A DNA stretch of 64,000 nt from Melioribacter sp. (GTDB taxonomy: Bacteria; Bacteroidota; Ignavibacteria; Ignavibacteriales; Melioribacteraceae). Shown piece by piece: positions 1 through 6,275 of this stretch. Numbering within the stretch: position 1 is the stretch's first letter; every line of letters begins with the position of its first letter. Below the pieces are notes generated by a model. That model was not told where the DNA came from, made no database searches, and saw nothing but the letters and a program-made list of their open reading frames with translations. The stretch covers positions 1 through 64,000 of the forward strand of contig PMDS01000099.1 in assembly GCA_003155655.1 (NCBI GenBank), read 5' to 3'. The position numbers and the translations under genes were made by a program.

Positions 1-200
1 GTCTAATAAAATTAATTTGCTGAAATTTATATAGTGGTGCTTATAGACAAAGTAATTGTCTTCAGAGTTGTAAAAAGAAACTTATAATAATAATTTCTTT
101 TAATCATTATCCTCGCCGGATTGCGGATAAATCTTTTAATATTGTAACAAATTAATTTTATGAATTAATATTGTCAAGTTGATTCCCAATGGTTTTCAAA
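1..200. repeat. Direct repeat, left copy (about 200 bp)
   Basis: This stretch is repeated almost base for base at 4654-4853. I count about four substitutions (for example at 145, 161 and 190) and one inserted T near the end. Identity stops at about base 200. The left limit is unknown because the repeat starts at the window edge. The two copies flank the transposase remnant and the whole cassette block. No coding frame is evident in it. It may be a recombination or integration footprint, but its origin is not recognised. Confidence 0.9.
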
Positions 201-348
201 GTCCTGACCGGCTAAAATCAAACCCTAATCAATTTAAATACCAATTTTTAGATTTGATTTCCTATCAGTAGAGTTTCGATAAAATTATAATATTGAAGAC
301 GATTTCTATTTTCTGTTTATCATAATATTTGTCAATTCTCATCAATCA
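201..348. other. Non-coding spacer
   Basis: AT-rich sequence between the left direct repeat and the readable transposase remnant. The transposase frame is closed by a TAA at 280-282, so the element is truncated on this side. I see no gene, promoter or clear terminal inverted repeat here. Confidence 0.5.
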
Positions 349-675
349 GGTTTAACAAACAAAAAGAAAAAGTTCAAACGACATACTTCTGCAGGGCAAA
401 TTTTTCGACTAGCTGCTCAAGCTATTGCACAAAGCAAACATTTGGCACTAACTTCTTTTTATCACAGGATCAAAGTCCGCAAAGGATCTCTTGGTGCCAT
501 TAAAGCTACTGCACGGAAGACCGCAGTTATCTTCTATAATGTTATGACCAAAGGAATTGAGTTTGTTGAACAAGGAATCAAACTCTACGAACAAAAAGTC
601 AAAGAACGACAAATAAAGTATTTACACAAACAAGCGCATCGTTTTGGTCTTACTCTAATCTCTCAACGGGAGTGA
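349..675 (+). pseudogene. IS110/IS1111-family transposase, C-terminal remnant
   Basis: The frame is open from 283 to a TGA at 673-675, but recognisable protein starts near 349. The readable part resembles the C-terminal (transposase_20) end of IS110-type transposases: RLAAQAIAQSKH, then a YHRIKVRKG-like segment, then ATARKTAVIFYNVMTKG and a charged tail. The N-terminal DEDD catalytic domain is missing, so this is not an active transposase. The TTG at 442 used by automated callers is internal to the homologous region and is not a real start. The remnant ends only six bases before a half attC site (681-700). That fits the known habit of the IS1111-attC group of inserting into integron cassette recombination sites. 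Family assignment is from remembered motifs, not a search. Confidence 0.7.
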
Positions 676-680
676 GTTCA

Positions 681-700
681 TTAGCAGCGCCTGGTTAGGC
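681..700 (-). other. Half attC site (R box plus adjacent L-like arm)
   Basis: GTTAGGC at 694-700 is an integron R box (GTTRRRY). It is preceded on the plus strand by TTAGCAGCGCC, an L-box-like arm. Read on the minus strand, it follows the stop of the 798-1628 gene, as the 3' recombination site of that cassette should. The complementary half expected further left is absent. The IS110-type remnant sits there instead, so the site looks disrupted. Confidence 0.6.
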
Positions 701-797
701 AACTGATGAATCGCTACGCTTGTAATCTGCTGAAAACTCAACAACGACAAGTCTTTTCTTGCCATAACCCATTTGAACATAAGAATAGAAAATAAAA

Positions 798-1628
798 TTA
801 TTGAACTTCTACTTTAAAGAGACGCCATTTACCATTCTTTAGTCTCAACTCACAGGTTGGGTAAGCAGTTTCTTCTTGAAAATTACCATTATTGTTAACA
901 TCTACACGCATAAATAGTGTAATTTTAACTCGAACTTTATCAATGCTTTCTTCTATAATAGAGATATCTTTTGCTACCGCATTTCCTTTTAGTGCGTTTT
1001 CATTTGCTGAAGAACGTAATTGGTTGATAGCGGCAGGTTGAGGATACATTGGTCCATCTGGATGAAGGGCATCTAAAAGATTGTCAATGTCAGCTTTTAT
1101 ATAAGCATTGAAATAGTGCTCAATGGCAACTTTGTAAATAGTTTTTTTATATATAACTGAAGTATCAATTTTAATTGGCGTTTTATTAATTGATTCAGTA
1201 TCCAATTCTGTTTTTGACATTTTAATATCATGAATATCGTGTATCTTAAAATCCCAGACATAATATTCTTTCCCAGAGCCTTTACACCAAAGAGTTATTC
1301 TTATTAAGTTAGATGGTATTGTGAAATAAACTTTTGAATCAGATGCTGCTACGTCATGTTTTTCTGATTCAATAAATAACTTAAACATTGGGGAGTCACC
1401 CACAGCCGACACATGGGCTTCAAATATGATTTCAGGATACTCTTTTAATACTATTAAGAATGCTTCTCTTACTTTAATAGTACCGAGTGTAGACCATTTG
1501 GTAGAATATCTACATCCATATTTTGCAATAGTACCGTTGAACTCTTCTTTTTGCCCACATGATACTAACATTAAAGATGTAAGAATAAATAGAAGTGCAG
1601 TCTTTATATATAAATTTGTTTTTGCCAT
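798..1628 (-). CDS. Cassette-borne lipoprotein with C-terminal NTF2-like region
   Basis: The 276-residue product starts with a signal peptide and lipobox ending LMLVSCGQ (Cys24 or nearby), so it is probably a lipoprotein anchored in the cell envelope. The middle is rich in beta structure. Residues about 165-276 (from YKVAIEHYFNAYIKADIDN to the end) resemble the SnoaL/NTF2-like fold, with the usual 'ALHPDGP' helix-loop and a strand ending in KNGKWRLFKV. No catalytic residues can be named. It is the last intact cassette gene. It is followed on its own strand by a half attC site and preceded by the full attC at 1663-1895. A purine-rich GGAGAAGAT run lies just upstream of the ATG. Function unknown. 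Confidence 0.8.
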   Translation of the reverse strand: MAKTNLYIKTALLFILTSLMLVSCGQKEEFNGTIAKYGCRYSTKWSTLGTIKVREAFLIVLKEYPEIIFEAHVSAVGDSPMFKLFIESEKHDVAASDSKVYFTIPSNLIRITLWCKGSGKEYYVWDFKIHDIHDIKMSKTELDTESINKTPIKIDTSVIYKKTIYKVAIEHYFNAYIKADIDNLLDALHPDGPMYPQPAAINQLRSSANENALKGNAVAKDISIIEESIDKVRVKITLFMRVDVNNNGNFQEETAYPTCELRLKNGKWRLFKVEVQ

Positions 1629-1662
1629 AATCTTCTCCTTTTTTAGAAAGATATCATAAGTT

Positions 1663-1895
1663 GCCTAACGATGTTGCCGCTAACCGGCAGTTTACCAGGC
1701 TTTGACTGGCACAAAACAAGAATGCCGAATAGTTGCAACAACTTTTATTAATAAAAATATTTTTTAGAACAACCTACCTTAAAAAGTAACTTAGTTGTGC
1801 AAAACCAATTTTATAACTGCACAAATGCCGCACTGAAAAATAGTTTACCCCGCAGTTGTTTTGCGGGGCTGTCCGTGTTTAGCGGCGGGTTAGGC
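1663..1895 (-). other. attC-like integron recombination site 1
   Basis: Outer boxes GCCTAAC (1663-1669) and GTTAGGC (1889-1895) are perfect inverted repeats, extended to 9 bp by TT/AA. Inner arms GCCGCTAA and TTAGCGGC pair, and on the minus strand the 5' arm carries an extra unpaired base, as L'' of an attC does. A further strong inner hairpin (CCCCGCA with TGCGGGG) lies near 1846-1867. The site separates two same-strand genes. Length is 233 bp, in the upper part of the attC range. It would fold in single-stranded form for integrase recognition. Confidence 0.8.
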
Positions 1896-1924
1896 AATAT
1901 TCGTAATACACAATAAAAAAACCT

Positions 1925-1981
1925 TTTAATGAACATAAGAGTATAAAATCCAATTATTGAACTTCAACAATAAAGAGAATT
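1925..1981 (-). pseudogene. Remnant of a cassette gene 3' end
   Basis: Downstream of the 1991 stop codon, the minus strand reads LFIVEVQ followed by TAA. It then continues with a tail nearly the same as the last codons and 3' flank of the 798-1628 gene (LFKVEVQ-stop). I count about 7 differences in 49 aligned bases. It is therefore a leftover of a homologous cassette gene, trapped between the 1991-2575 gene and attC site 1. This suggests a cassette fusion or deletion. Confidence 0.65.
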
Positions 1982-1990
1982 TTGTATAAA

Positions 1991-2575
1991 CTATTTTCGT
2001 TTATGATTGAATCGCCACTTGATATACCCAACGATATAGCCAATAAGATACATTGAAGTTAATATGGCAAATGTTATTAAGCCCCAAGCTAAATATGAGG
2101 GGTGCTTTTGCTTAATTATAATAATAAAAAGACCAATAGTAATAAATGAAAAGGTTTCTTGGAAAAACTTGTCTGCATATTTCTTACATGCATCTTTTGA
2201 ACTGAGTAATTCATCTTTCTCATTATTATTACTCAATTGTTCAGATTCTGTAACATATTCATTCGCCGAAACAGGAATCATTATATTCCTATTAACAATA
2301 TTTATCCGCATTCCCTCAATTCTTTTCCTCTCATTTGTGAACATAATAATCATTATTATTCCCAAAAGAAAAAATGAGCCAAAACAATAAATAGTTACTT
2401 CTACATCACTAGTCATGATGAAGATTAAAATAGAAACAAGAATGGAAATAGCAATAATCCATTTACCTATTAGAATTTTATTGAGAATGGATTTGTCATG
2501 TATATTATTAAAGTAACATTCTGGACAAATAATGAATTCTGTTTCTTGTTCATAACCACATTTTTCACACTTCAT
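1991..2575 (-). CDS. Cassette-borne zinc-ribbon membrane protein
   Basis: 194 residues. The N-terminus holds two CxxC-type knuckles, MKCEKCGY and IICPECYF, spaced like a small zinc ribbon. Two hydrophobic segments follow (about residues 35-55 and 60-80), then a polar stretch rich in Glu and Asn. Two more hydrophobic segments follow (about 140-158 and 163-183), and the tail is basic. It is probably an inner-membrane protein with the zinc ribbon at one face. No family was recognised beyond this generic layout. The start ATG is kept because the zinc ribbon begins at residue 3. It sits between attC sites 1 and 2 in the same orientation as its neighbours. Confidence 0.75.
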   Translation of the reverse strand: MKCEKCGYEQETEFIICPECYFNNIHDKSILNKILIGKWIIAISILVSILIFIMTSDVEVTIYCFGSFFLLGIIMIIMFTNERKRIEGMRINIVNRNIMIPVSANEYVTESEQLSNNNEKDELLSSKDACKKYADKFFQETFSFITIGLFIIIIKQKHPSYLAWGLITFAILTSMYLIGYIVGYIKWRFNHKRK

Positions 2576-2594
2576 TTTATTCTCTTATTTAAAT

Positions 2595-2783
2595 GCCTAA
2601 CGGCGTTGTTTTTAAGCCGCCGCCCACAACAGCTATGCAGCTTTGAAAAACAAACGCCAATAATTATTTATTAATTTATTCTGTTCACAAAACTCAAAGA
2701 GCACTTAATAATTTTAACGCAACTTTATAACCACATAATTGCTACAACGTTTAAAGCGGTCGATCTTGAAGAACGGGTTAGCT
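2595..2783 (-). other. attC-like integron recombination site 2
   Basis: Outer boxes are GCCTAAC (2595-2601) and GTTAGCT (2777-2783). Inner arms on the minus strand are GTTCTTCAAG and CTTAAAAAC, which pair with one extra base on the 5' arm. This is the classic attC asymmetry that fixes cassette orientation. Both halves share wording with site 3 (GCCGCCCA, ATGCAGCTTT, AAGCGGTCG, CGGGTTAGCTG), so the two are members of one homogeneous family. Length 189 bp. Confidence 0.8.
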
Positions 2784-2794
2784 GCCGTTCATGT

Positions 2795-3295
2795 TCATGG
2801 TTTAAGTTTCTCGAAGAGAATATCGCGGAGAATTTTGAATTTCTCCTCTCTAGTCATCTGAGCCAGATCATGTTTCTCATCGTATCCGGAGAGAGCTCCT
2901 ACGATTTCTCCAATTATTAAGCCCGTGTAAGCACCTAAAATCCCTACAGCCGACACATGAACATTTTGGGCTAAACCCCACTTTCCAGTAGGTTTAGTAA
3001 CCAAACCAACAGTTATGCCTGCTGCTATACCAGCCTCTAATCCAGATAATACTCCGCTCCAGAAGTGCGACCCCTTGTGTCTGATCAACATACTCAAAGA
3101 GTCAACTGAAATTTGAAATACAGAACTACCACAGACCCAATCGACTATATTGCCATCCAATTTTCCTATGAAGCATGACCGCAGAGTATCTTGTGCAGAT
3201 GTTATGACAGTCCATTCATTCGTTTGACAAGAAGATATTGTGGGGTAAGTGAATGAAAAAATACACATGACTGATATTATGGTAAGAATTTTCAT
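2795..3295 (-). CDS. Cassette-borne small exported protein with Gly-rich membrane segments
   Basis: 166 residues. It begins with a cleavable-looking signal peptide (to about residue 23, TISSCQ). The cysteine in that region could also make it a lipoprotein. A short beta-rich part follows, which reads like a GKLDGNIVDW repeat-type surface domain. Two Gly/Ala-rich segments (about residues 78-100 and 112-135) could be a glycine-zipper hairpin in a membrane. A strong ribosome binding site (AGGAGGACAA) precedes the ATG. It is flanked by attC sites 2 and 3. No family recognised. Confidence 0.78.
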   Translation of the reverse strand: MKILTIISVMCIFSFTYPTISSCQTNEWTVITSAQDTLRSCFIGKLDGNIVDWVCGSSVFQISVDSLSMLIRHKGSHFWSGVLSGLEAGIAAGITVGLVTKPTGKWGLAQNVHVSAVGILGAYTGLIIGEIVGALSGYDEKHDLAQMTREEKFKILRDILFEKLKP

Positions 3296-3351
3296 TTGTC
3301 CTCCTGATACCTTGTATTAAGCACTTAACACTTCATATCAATGTGCATGGC

Positions 3352-3543
3352 AGCTAACGGCGTTGCGTCTAACACGCCGCCCAGTACAACAATGCAGCTT
3401 TTGTCAACGCAACTTTATTTTATAAATCAGTTTTCTTTTACAAATCAACTTTACACAACAAATTTTTTCTGAAAAGCCAAGCCTTAATGCGACTCAATTA
3501 GACCACATCGAAGAAGCGGTCGCTGTTGAGGCGCGGGTTAGCT
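3352..3543 (-). other. attC-like integron recombination site 3
   Basis: Outer boxes AGCTAAC (3352-3358, extended as GGCAGCTAAC) and GTTAGCT (3537-3543) are inverted repeats. On the minus strand the inner arms are GCGCCTCAACAGCG and CGTGTTAGACGC. They pair once the extra base in the CTCAAC/GTTAG step is bulged out, exactly as L''/L' of classical attC sites. Length 192 bp. It lies between same-strand genes and resembles site 2. Confidence 0.82.
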
Positions 3544-3567
3544 GACGTTATTGATATAGGAGTATAT

Positions 3568-4377
3568 TTATTTTTTATTTTTTTTGATAATTTGTTGTAT
3601 CGACTCTTTTGCAACTTCTCTAACTATATTTTCTTTCTCATTATTGGTATCACTTAAGACATCCAAACATGGGAGTGCTCTTGGATCACCAATTCTTCCA
3701 AGAGATTCGGCAACATTTCTACGCACATATTTAGATGTGTCTCTCGACGCTTCAATTAATGCAGTAATAGATTTTTCAACATCTAAACTATTCTGTGTTA
3801 ACCAACCTAGTGCTTGTGATGCACCTTCACGAACGAGTGAATTTGTTGACTTTAAACGATTTAACCATATATTGAAATTATCATTAGAACCCAATTGGTA
3901 GATTATGCTCTTTGAAGTGGTAATTGTACCTTTACCACATAAGTAAACTAATCCCAAGCCTTTAACGAATTTGAAAACTAAAGGATAGTTACTTTCTGCA
4001 TTAAATGTGGCACCATAGAACTTAGTGTCCTTCTCAGAAAAAAAGAGTTCGGCACCAGCGTTGAAAAGGAGAGGTCTGCCAGTAGAAATAGAATACTCTA
4101 TTGAATAACCAGGTGCAGGGGTATTATAGTTATTAAATCCGGATTGTAATGAACTGACAAAGACACGAGTCTCAGTTTCTTCACCCTCAATAGGTGAGCA
4201 TTCGGTAAGTACAAAAGGTATATATTCATCAAGGATTTCCTTATCAACTTTATACTGTTCTTTTTGTTTAAGGCTAGACTTCTTCTGTTTCTCTTGCCCG
4301 AAAGGTTGATTATTGAATACACTTGACAATAGTATAAAGGAAAATATACAATATTTGAATAATTTTTTGTTTAGCAT
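3568..4377 (-). CDS. Cassette-borne exported HEAT-repeat protein
   Basis: I chose the ATG at 4377 rather than the longer frame to 4470. It is preceded by AAGGAGTC at good spacing and immediately opens a signal peptide (MLNKKLFKYCIFSFILLSS). The upstream extension would run into the attC-like element. The 269-residue product has a Lys/Gln-rich linker after the signal peptide and a central region of unknown fold. From about residue 165 it has two or three HEAT/PBS-lyase-like repeats (SLVREGASQALGWL, KYVRRNVAESLGRIGDPRAL). These form an alpha-solenoid and usually serve protein binding. It is the right-most intact cassette. Partner unknown. Confidence 0.8.
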   Translation of the reverse strand: MLNKKLFKYCIFSFILLSSVFNNQPFGQEKQKKSSLKQKEQYKVDKEILDEYIPFVLTECSPIEGEETETRVFVSSLQSGFNNYNTPAPGYSIEYSISTGRPLLFNAGAELFFSEKDTKFYGATFNAESNYPLVFKFVKGLGLVYLCGKGTITTSKSIIYQLGSNDNFNIWLNRLKSTNSLVREGASQALGWLTQNSLDVEKSITALIEASRDTSKYVRRNVAESLGRIGDPRALPCLDVLSDTNNEKENIVREVAKESIQQIIKKNKK

Positions 4378-4406
4378 TTTTGACTCCTTGCTATGTTTGC
4401 AATGGC

Positions 4407-4525
4407 AGCTAACGTTAAGTGTTTTATCCGAAGTTGAGACAAAAAAATATATGATAACTCGTACCAACAATATTATTAACCTTGTGCTGATGACATTTCT
4501 TCAATGCCTCAATTTCGGATAAAAT
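4407..4525 (-). other. Degenerate or hybrid attC-like element
   Basis: One R box, AGCTAAC (4407-4413, extended as GGCAGCTAAC as in site 3), stands just upstream of the HEAT-repeat gene. Arms at 4422-4438 and 4508-4524 pair at 16 of 17 positions around a 69-base loop. The opposite R box is not found at the expected place. The site may be an eroded attC, a junction with foreign DNA, or the edge of the array where an attI would normally be. Confidence 0.5.
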
Positions 4526-4653
4526 ATGGCTGTGCATATTGTATTCCGTTTTCATTTTAGTCTAATAGGCTTACAATACCCAATACAGTTTTTAAAATAT
4601 GGGTAATAATTAGCGTTGCACTTTTACACGGAATTTGCACGTTCTACCCATCG
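4526..4653. other. Non-coding stretch at array edge
   Basis: About 130 bases of AT-rich sequence between the degenerate attC-like element and the right direct repeat. I see no reading frame, integrase gene or clear promoter. If an attI site exists, it would be expected about here, but I cannot identify one. Confidence 0.4.
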
Positions 4654-4853
4654 GTCTAATAAAATTAATTTGCTGAAATTTATATAGTGGTGCTTATAGA
4701 CAAAGTAATTGTCTTCAGAGTTGTAAAAAGAAACTTATAATAATAATTTCTTTTAATCATTATCCTCGCCGGATTGCGGATAAATCTTTTAATATTGCAA
4801 CAAATTAATTTTAAGAATTAATATTGTCAAGTAGATTCCCAACGGTTTTTCAA
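4654..4853. repeat. Direct repeat, right copy (about 200 bp)
   Basis: Near-identical to bases 1-200 in the same orientation. Differences include C for T at 4798, A for T at 4814 and an extra T near 4849. Together the copies bracket the transposase remnant and cassette block, 4.65 kb from start to start. RecA-mediated recombination between them would delete the block. Confidence 0.9.
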
Positions 4854-5249
4854 ATTATAAATAAAGAACATGATTGGAAGTGGCGGGAATCTCAAAAGAC
4901 TTTAAACTTTCGAGTACGCCACGGTACACCGTGGCGAGCTAAAAATATGTAAGCTATTTCTTATAATCTTTGAATGCAAGAGAAAAAGAAATGCATTAAT
5001 CAAAGTGGAAGAGGCGGTATCTCAAAAGACTTTAAACTTATACTCTATACTTTAAACTACAGATTTAGTGGAAGTGGCGGGATACACCAGAGGCACATAA
5101 GCCAGTCGGAGTCTTATAATCTAGCTTAAAGCTAATTTATAAGCGTAATTAAAATTGTTCATTTTTTATACTTACTTCTTCCGCCTACGATAAAACTTCG
5201 GCGGACAGGTTCTACTTACTACTTTAAACTTATACTTTATACAGTTTTG
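4854..5249. repeat. Decayed copies of the tmRNA 3' end and dispersed short repeats
   Basis: Three short stretches resemble the start of the tmRNA 3' end (plus-strand TGGAGGTGGCGGGAG at 5250): TGGAAGTGGCGGGA-like at 4875-4888, GTGGAAGAGGCGGT at 5005-5018 and GTGGAAGTGGCGGGA at 5069-5083. The first two are followed by the same 20 bases (ATCTCAAAAGACTTTAAACT). There is also a perfect hairpin CGCCACGG-TACA-CCGTGGCG near 4918-4937 and a TCCGCC/GGCGGA palindrome near 5180-5202. ACTTTAAACTTATACT-type tracts occur at 5029-5061 and 5221-5242. No gene is seen. The pattern fits old integration footprints at ssrA, but this is inference. Confidence 0.55.
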
Positions 5250-5599
5250 TGGAGGTGGCGGGAGTCGAACCCGCGTCCGAAATTACAATCCTAAGAACGT
5301 CTACACACATAGTCTGTTTTTTAGTTTCACTCCTTCAGCACCAACAAACAGGTTATGAAGAAACTATTCCGAAGTTTGTTTCGCCTCATCTATCCGGAAG
5401 TTCGACTTGGCTATCACACTGTGCGGCGTTCTTTCAACCCCCAGCGTGAGTAGAGTTGAAGAACGGCTGCGTTTATTTACGCAGCTAAAGCGTAATTAGA
5501 TTCGCCTTTTATGTTTTTTACCGTCGTTTAGCGTGTCTACGGAGAACACGGTGCGCAGTTCAAAGAACACATAATCCCGTCGAAGCCAATTTCACCCCC
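5250..5599 (-). ncRNA. ssrA: Transfer-messenger RNA (tmRNA)
   Basis: Rescues stalled ribosomes by adding a degradation tag. The 5' end GGGGGTGAAATTGGCTTCGA (plus-strand complement at 5580-5599) is the tmRNA signature. It pairs as a 7-bp acceptor stem with CACCTCC at the 3' end, followed by discriminator A. The T arm GGGTTCGACTCCCG is intact. CCA is not encoded; the DNA continues CAA. The tag frame reads from resume codon GGC as GESNYALAA and ends in TAA, the type found in Bacteroidota. Length about 350 nt. It is one piece, not permuted. A reading frame on the opposite strand over this gene is an artefact. Confidence 0.96.
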
Positions 5600-5607
5600 T
5601 TTAAAAA

Positions 5608-5732
5608 TTGCGAATGGAGAATTGAGAATTCAACTGCCGAAGGTTTTAATACCGTAGGCAGTCCTGATCACCGAAGCAAGTTTACTTGCGCAGGCGATCC
5701 TGAACGACCAAGTCAGTTTACTGACGTAGTCG
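5608..5732. repeat. Cluster of short palindromic repeats
   Basis: Next to the tmRNA 5' end come a GGAGAATTGAGAATT segment (seen again at 62165-62250) and then three imperfect hairpins: 5633-5662, about 5666-5698 and 5705-5732. The second and third have the same design, a TTTA loop with stems ending in CAAG/CTTG or CAG/CTG. The third spans the stop codon of the adenosyltransferase gene (5718-5720). It therefore supplies that protein's last residues (RLRQ). This looks like a small mobile or REP-type palindrome family. Confidence 0.6.
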
Positions 5733-6275
5733 TTTCCATTCAATTTCAGGGTGATGTGACGAGAAATTTTCAAAACGTGCAAGAACAAATAATAAATCTG
5801 AAAGCCGGTTTAAATATACGATAATCTCATGATTAATTTTTTCAACATTGGAAAGAGCTACTGTCTCTCTTTCTGCCCTGCGGCAGACAGTTCTTGCTAA
5901 ATGAAGAATAGCCGCTGTTTCCTTGCCGCCGGGTAATATAAAATTTTTCAAAGAAGGAATTTTAGAATCAAACTTGTCAATCAATTTTTCAAGACCGGCT
6001 TTATTTTTACTTTCGATCCTGGGAATTTGGGTCTTACCGGTCTTTTTCTGATAAGGGCTTGCTAAATCAGAACCCACAACAAACAACTCATTCTGTATAC
6101 TACTTAATACTCTTTTAAGTTCCTTATCTTTAATTACGGAGCACGCTAAGCCTAAAATAGAATTTAATTCATCAACTGTTCCATATGCATTAATTCTTAA
6201 ATCGTCTTTCCAGACACGTTTTCCGCCAAAAAGTGATGTTTTACCTTTATCACCTGTCTTTGTATAGATTTTCAT
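5718..6275 (-). CDS. Cob(I)alamin adenosyltransferase, PduO type
   Basis: Transfers the adenosyl group of ATP to cob(I)alamin to make adenosylcobalamin in the cytosol. The 185-residue product has the family's signatures: the N-terminal ATP-binding TKTGDKGKTSLFGG and KDDLRINAYGTVDELNS, and the C-terminal helix RTVCRRAERETVAL followed by YLNRLSDLLFVLAR. Length is normal for the family. The start overlaps the stop of the upstream YgfZ gene by 4 bp, so the two are translationally coupled. The last codons lie in a palindromic repeat. No other B12 genes or B12 riboswitch are seen nearby. Confidence 0.93.
   Translation of the reverse strand: MKIYTKTGDKGKTSLFGGKRVWKDDLRINAYGTVDELNSILGLACSVIKDKELKRVLSSIQNELFVVGSDLASPYQKKTGKTQIPRIESKNKAGLEKLIDKFDSKIPSLKNFILPGGKETAAILHLARTVCRRAERETVALSNVEKINHEIIVYLNRLSDLLFVLARFENFSSHHPEIEWKRLRQ

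Noticed and set aside
2064-2390. Plus-strand frame of 108 residues inside the zinc-ribbon gene
   Set aside because: It is the shadow of the membrane segments of the minus-strand gene. The minus-strand frame has the zinc ribbon and a sensible start.
4313-4522. Plus-strand frame of 69 residues over the attC-like element
   Set aside because: It overlaps the start of the HEAT-repeat gene and the hairpin arms and has no protein features.
1-4853. CRISPR array or tandem phage repeats
   Set aside because: The repeated elements are 190-233 bp inverted repeats with genes between them, not short equal repeats with spacers.
5249-5449. Plus-strand reading frame MEVAGVEPASE across the tmRNA gene
   Set aside because: It is the antisense of the tmRNA 3' half. 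Such frames are a well-known false call and have no ribosome binding site or family.
5718-6275. B12 riboswitch or B12 operon around the adenosyltransferase
   Set aside because: I see no B12-box sequence upstream of ygfZ or the adenosyltransferase and no other corrinoid genes nearby.
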